Source: an uncultured Oscillospiraceae bacterium | GTDB taxonomy: Bacteria; Bacillota; Clostridia; Oscillospirales; Acutalibacteraceae | Direction of reading: 5' to 3' | Assembly: GCA_900552985.1 (NCBI GenBank) | Contig: USBP01000029.1 | Coordinates: 1 to 9,750, forward strand | Length of the DNA: 9,750 nucleotides | In this document: one piece after another, positions 6,897 through 9,750 of the stretch | How positions within the stretch are numbered: position 1 is the first letter of the stretch | How the letters are laid out: every line of letters starts with the position of its first letter | Program-made: the position numbers and the translations under genes | The notes under the pieces: generated by a model | Databases searched by the model: none | What the model was told of the DNA's origin: nothing | The model's input: only the letters and a program-made list of their open reading frames with translations

Positions 6897-6922
6897 GGGC
6901 AGGCCGTGCGCACATCCTGCCC
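6897..6922 (+). repeat. Hairpin between rqcP and the GH16 gene
   Basis: GGGCAGG (6897-6903) pairs perfectly with CCTGCCC (6916-6922) around a 12-nt loop that itself contains the palindrome GTGCGCAC. No T-run follows, so on sequence grounds it is not an intrinsic terminator. Its left arm repeats the GGGGCAGGC of the HU terminator stem. It may act as an mRNA processing or stability element between the two reading frames. Confidence 0.55.
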
Positions 6923-6950
6923 AACTCGATGAATAAGGGGGAGAAATTGT

Positions 6951-8855
6951 ATGACCAAACGGAAGAAAATACTGTGGAGTATCTTTGCCGTTGTGCTTGC
7001 GGCTGCTCTGATTGGGGGAATCATCACTCTGGTTGTTTTACAGAATCAAAAGGATGACAACGGCGAACGCCGGATCGCTTTCAACGCGCCTGCCCTGACG
7101 GGGAATTACGCGGTGGTGGCGCCTGCCTCCGGCAGTACGCAGCGCAATGTTACCGCCACTGTGTTTGACAGTGAGGGTACGCCGTTGGAGGATAACCCTG
7201 TGACCTATACGATTGACCAGGAGGTTCCCGGCGTCACACTGGAGGAGAATGTCCTTACCGTAACGAGCGAGCTGGAAAAAAGCGTAACGCTGCGCGTCAC
7301 TGCGACCGATGCTTCTCCCGAAGCAGCAGAGCCGCGGGTAACCGTGACGAAAAAGGTCAGGTTGGTCAAAGATGACAGTTTACAGGATGTGCCGGCCAAT
7401 CCGCTCGAAAAAGAGGGCTGGACGCTGTTCTATCACGATGAATTTGATGGGGATTCACTGGACGCCTCACGCTGGTCGCCTTATTATCTGCGCCAGTGGA
7501 CGGATTATGACGCGCGCACGAAGGCGAATTACTTTTTCCAGGATGGCAGCCTTGTGCTGCGATGCCCGGAAGGGCTGGAGCGTTGGAGCGCGCAGGATGG
7601 CAATAAAATCACAGGTATTATGTCCTTTGAGCGCGATCACCTGCATAAGTTTGGAGAACTGGGGAGCGGGGCAACCTATAACCGTGCTATTCCAACCTTT
7701 GATGGCTTTGCCACAAAATACGGCTATTTTGAGATTCGCCTGAAAATGCCCTCCACACGTGACGGCAGCCACTTTGCCTGGTGGATGGTCGGCACGCAGG
7801 ATGACCAGAACGCGAGCGCACAGCTCAGTGGGGAAGTCGCTCCCTACGCCGGTCACTATTCCAATCAAACAGCGGAATTTGATATCATCGAGACCTATCT
7901 TGCACCTCTGGAGAGTATGAAAGCATGGCGGCCGGTCATTCATCCCAACGGCTCGACGGAAGTGGAGTATCTCTGGGTGCCGGAAGCAGAAATCCCAGGC
8001 GATCCTTCCAATGAATACCATATCTATGGCTTTGAATGGGATGAAAGCGGGACGAAATTTTATGTAGATAATCAGCTTGTCAGCGAAACGGATCGCTCGC
8101 CCAACTATCGGATGATGACAATTTTCTCCGTCTATGCTACAGGCGGTATGGGTGAGGATCACAACATCTATCCCAAGGATACCTATATCGATTATTTCCG
8201 TGTATATAAGAAGGAGGAACCGTCCAAGGCTTCCAACGTGATCGTGAATGGGGGACAGACGCCGGATTGCCTGTTGGTTCCGCAGACCGGCCCTTGGACA
8301 AAGCAGATGACGGCACAGGTGACGGATCAGTTTGACCGCCCAGTTTCCGCAGCGGTCAAATGGAAGCTCTCTGAAACCATTGACGGCGAGAATCCAACCT
8401 CTACGCCTTCCGCTTCGCTCAAAGGCGTGACGATTGATCCGGAGACCGGCCTGTTGACGGTTTCCGCAGGGGCGGATTTGGAGCAGGATGTTTTTGTCAC
8501 CGCTTATGTCAGCGATACGGTCAGGCAAACGGTGCATTACCGCCTGTCACAGGAGGAGCCGTTACCGCAGCGCGTTTTCTTTGCGCAGGCAACGCCTGCC
8601 ACTGTGAAAGCAGGGGAGCAGGTGCAGCTTTCCGCCCGGTTGGAGGATCAATATGCACAGGCTCTGACCGGCCACCAGATGCGCTATTCCATCGTGACGG
8701 ATATTGCCGCAGTGGAAGAGCAGGCGATTAAAGGGGTTACGCTTTCGCAGGATGGGACGCTCACAGTAGCAGCCTCTGTTCCAAAGGGGACGCAGATTAT
8801 TGTCGCGGCCCGCAGCGTGGGGAAATATGACCATACCGTGCTGACGGTCGAATAG
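6951..8855 (+). CDS. Membrane-anchored GH16 glycoside hydrolase with three Ig-like domains
   Basis: A 634-residue envelope protein. MTKRKK is followed by a hydrophobic segment (7-31) with no lipobox cysteine, so a signal anchor or signal peptide exports it. Domain order is Ig-like (about 45-139), GH16 catalytic (about 155-422), Ig-like (about 425-533), Ig-like (about 538-634). The GH16 active site EFDIIE (309-314) gives nucleophile Glu309, Asp311 and acid/base Glu314, in the ExDxxE form common in laminarinase-type members. FYHDEFDG (160-167) and the closing YIDYFRVYKKE (412-422) mark the domain ends. GH16 enzymes cleave beta-1,3 or beta-1,3/1,4 glucans or related galactans by a retaining mechanism; the substrate cannot be fixed here. 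There is no sortase motif, SLH repeat or dockerin. ATG 6951 has AAGGGGGAG (6935-6943) 7 nt upstream. It lies 73 bp after rqcP with no visible promoter of its own. Confidence 0.92.
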   Translation: MTKRKKILWSIFAVVLAAALIGGIITLVVLQNQKDDNGERRIAFNAPALTGNYAVVAPASGSTQRNVTATVFDSEGTPLEDNPVTYTIDQEVPGVTLEENVLTVTSELEKSVTLRVTATDASPEAAEPRVTVTKKVRLVKDDSLQDVPANPLEKEGWTLFYHDEFDGDSLDASRWSPYYLRQWTDYDARTKANYFFQDGSLVLRCPEGLERWSAQDGNKITGIMSFERDHLHKFGELGSGATYNRAIPTFDGFATKYGYFEIRLKMPSTRDGSHFAWWMVGTQDDQNASAQLSGEVAPYAGHYSNQTAEFDIIETYLAPLESMKAWRPVIHPNGSTEVEYLWVPEAEIPGDPSNEYHIYGFEWDESGTKFYVDNQLVSETDRSPNYRMMTIFSVYATGGMGEDHNIYPKDTYIDYFRVYKKEEPSKASNVIVNGGQTPDCLLVPQTGPWTKQMTAQVTDQFDRPVSAAVKWKLSETIDGENPTSTPSASLKGVTIDPETGLLTVSAGADLEQDVFVTAYVSDTVRQTVHYRLSQEEPLPQRVFFAQATPATVKAGEQVQLSARLEDQYAQALTGHQMRYSIVTDIAAVEEQAIKGVTLSQDGTLTVAASVPKGTQIIVAARSVGKYDHTVLTVE

Positions 8856-8888
8856 CGTTTCCTTTCAGTGGTATCTCAAACAACAAAA

Positions 8889-8935
8889 CACGGCGCAAAC
8901 CGGTCATATCCGACCGGTTTGCGCCGTGGCTTTTT
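8889..8935. terminator. Bidirectional terminator between convergent GH16 and M28 genes
   Basis: Two 17-nt arms (8889-8905 and 8912-8928) are exact reverse complements around a 6-nt loop (ATATCC). On the + strand the stem is followed by GCTTTTT (8929-8935), serving the GH16 gene. On the - strand it is followed by TTTTGTTGTTTG (8888 down to 8877), serving the M28 gene. It is one hairpin used from both sides. Confidence 0.93.
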
Positions 8936-8965
8936 ATGTATCGTGCTTAGAAAAAATACAAGCTC

Positions 8966-9750
8966 CTACTTCTTCTGCGGGCCGTTATAACCATTGGCCT
9001 GCTGGAATTGATCGATTTTTTCGATCACGCGCAGCAGTACATCAAAACCGTCTCCTACTGTTTCCATTTCAAAACGATCGGCCTTGTCATGCCAGGTATG
9101 ATAATAATAGGTGAGCATCGGGTTTTGGGCGGCGAAGGTGACGGACTTAACCCCTGCCCTGGTCATAGGCGTGCTGTCGCAGCCTCCGACCGGGTTGTGG
9201 ATGCAGCCGTTGGTTTTGCTCTCAATTCCGAGCTCCTGGAAGGTTTCCTTAAACATCCGTTCGAGATCCGTATCGAACCGGCAGAACTGCCAATCGTCCT
9301 GGATCACGACCTCAAAATAATCCTTATCAGCTACAGAATCCACATTCAGGTTCCAGCAGTTTTCCAGCAACGGTTCCCCCTTATGCTGACGCGCAAACGC
9401 CATAGAACCGCGCAGGCCCGCCTCCTCAGAGCCGCAGTTGAGGTCGATAATGCGGCAGTTCTTCGGCATTTTATCGGGATTTTCTTTAAAATACTTAATC
9501 ACTTCATAGCTGAGCGCGCAGCCTGTCGCGTTATCCATCGCGCCGCGCGAGGCATTGCGGGGGTTTGGATCGCCCCACATGATGAGAAAACAGCTCCCAA
9601 TCCCGGTGACAATCGGCAAAAAGTAAAGGATAAAGTTAAAAATCGCATATCCTCTTGAGGCAAAGAATTCGAGCGCCCACATGGCGCCGAAGTATCTCGC
9701 GCTGTATGCGACTGCCATAAACACGGAAACGGCGGTGACGATCACAAAGC
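8966..9750 (-). CDS. M28-family zinc metallopeptidase with transmembrane segments, 5' end outside window
   Basis: The frame is open to the right window edge, so the N-terminus is missing; about 261 C-terminal residues are visible. Numbering from the GTG at 9745, M28 landmarks appear in order: GAMDNATG (68-75, metal Asp71), NCGSEEAGLRGS (103-114, catalytic Glu107 and metal Glu108), NVDS (134-137, metal Asp136), GGCDSTPM (187-194, Asp190, equivalent to the usual SDH..F), and YYHTWHDKAD (His216, C-terminal metal ligand). Family knowledge: such enzymes are di-zinc aminopeptidases or exopeptidases. Two hydrophobic stretches (about 3-28 and 33-57) lie just before the DN motif, so the protein is likely membrane-bound, and the first HxD ligand should be upstream of them, beyond the edge. 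It is convergent with the GH16 gene and shares its terminator. Cellular side and substrate are unknown. Confidence 0.88.
   Translation of the reverse strand, partial: FVIVTAVSVFMAVAYSARYFGAMWALEFFASRGYAIFNFILYFLPIVTGIGSCFLIMWGDPNPRNASRGAMDNATGCALSYEVIKYFKENPDKMPKNCRIIDLNCGSEEAGLRGSMAFARQHKGEPLLENCWNLNVDSVADKDYFEVVIQDDWQFCRFDTDLERMFKETFQELGIESKTNGCIHNPVGGCDSTPMTRAGVKSVTFAAQNPMLTYYYHTWHDKADRFEMETVGDGFDVLLRVIEKIDQFQQANGYNGPQKK

Noticed and set aside
6142..6924. A 260-codon minus-strand open frame spanning HU and rqcP
   Set aside because: It runs through two clearly recognised genes and the HU terminator, and its translation shows no domain.
7467..8537. A 356-codon open frame on the minus strand, opposite the GH16 gene
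   Set aside because: The + strand product has a full GH16 active site and ordered domains. The antisense translation shows no recognisable domain, and long antisense frames are common in GC-rich coding DNA.
9008..9658. A 216-codon + strand open frame opposite the M28 peptidase
   Set aside because: The minus-strand frame contains the ordered M28 metal-site motifs; the + strand translation shows nothing recognisable and has no ribosome binding site of note.
1..9750. CRISPR array, insertion sequence, phage genes, tRNA or toxin-antitoxin pair
   Set aside because: I saw no regularly spaced direct repeats, transposase or integrase motifs, tRNA-like cloverleaf or paired small genes. The small genes present (HU, RqcP, zinc ribbon) have better explanations.

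Overview
The window (9,750 bp, roughly 55% GC by eye) looks like chromosomal DNA of an anaerobic, probably spore-forming member of the Firmicutes, most likely class Clostridia (an Oscillospiraceae/Ruminococcaceae-type genome). The reasons are strong AGGAGG-type ribosome binding sites with frequent TTG starts, a HemZ-type radical SAM protein, a SpoVB/YabM-family flippase, and a MazG - HU - RqcP order that resembles the Bacillus yabM-yabN-yabO neighbourhood. The organism is inferred from gene content only; there is no rRNA or other direct marker.

Layout. Bases 2-2858 (+) form a tight run: the 3' part of an MBL-fold hydrolase, then hemZ, then a uridine-kinase-like P-loop nucleoside kinase. A 210-bp gap (2859-3068) carries an imperfect hairpin, a near-consensus sigma-A promoter (TTGCTT, 17 bp, TATAAT) and a leader that can fold into a long stem. 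This promoter should drive a small coiled-coil/zinc-ribbon protein, the SpoVB/YabM-family flippase and mazG. HU follows mazG, probably with its own promoter, and ends in a strong intrinsic terminator (6535-6562). rqcP comes next with a perfect Shine-Dalgarno, then a membrane-anchored GH16 glycoside hydrolase with three similar Ig-like domains. A 17-bp perfect-stem terminator (8889-8935) separates this from a convergent, 5'-truncated M28 metallopeptidase on the minus strand.

How the genes fit together. Most are housekeeping: tetrapyrrole/radical SAM chemistry, nucleotide salvage, lipid-linked glycan export for envelope or spore wall, NTP-pool sanitation (MazG), nucleoid structure (HU) and ribosome rescue (RqcP). 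In Bacillus the yabP-yabQ-divIC genes follow rqcP; here a surface beta-glucanase-type enzyme follows instead, so the conserved block is interrupted and an accessory polysaccharide-degradation gene begins.

I see no phage, transposon, CRISPR, toxin-antitoxin or defence cassette, and no convincing undescribed multi-gene system. The items most worth a second look are the structured leader at about 2922-3068, the Ig-GH16-Ig-Ig protein, and the M28 peptidase with membrane segments next to its catalytic core.
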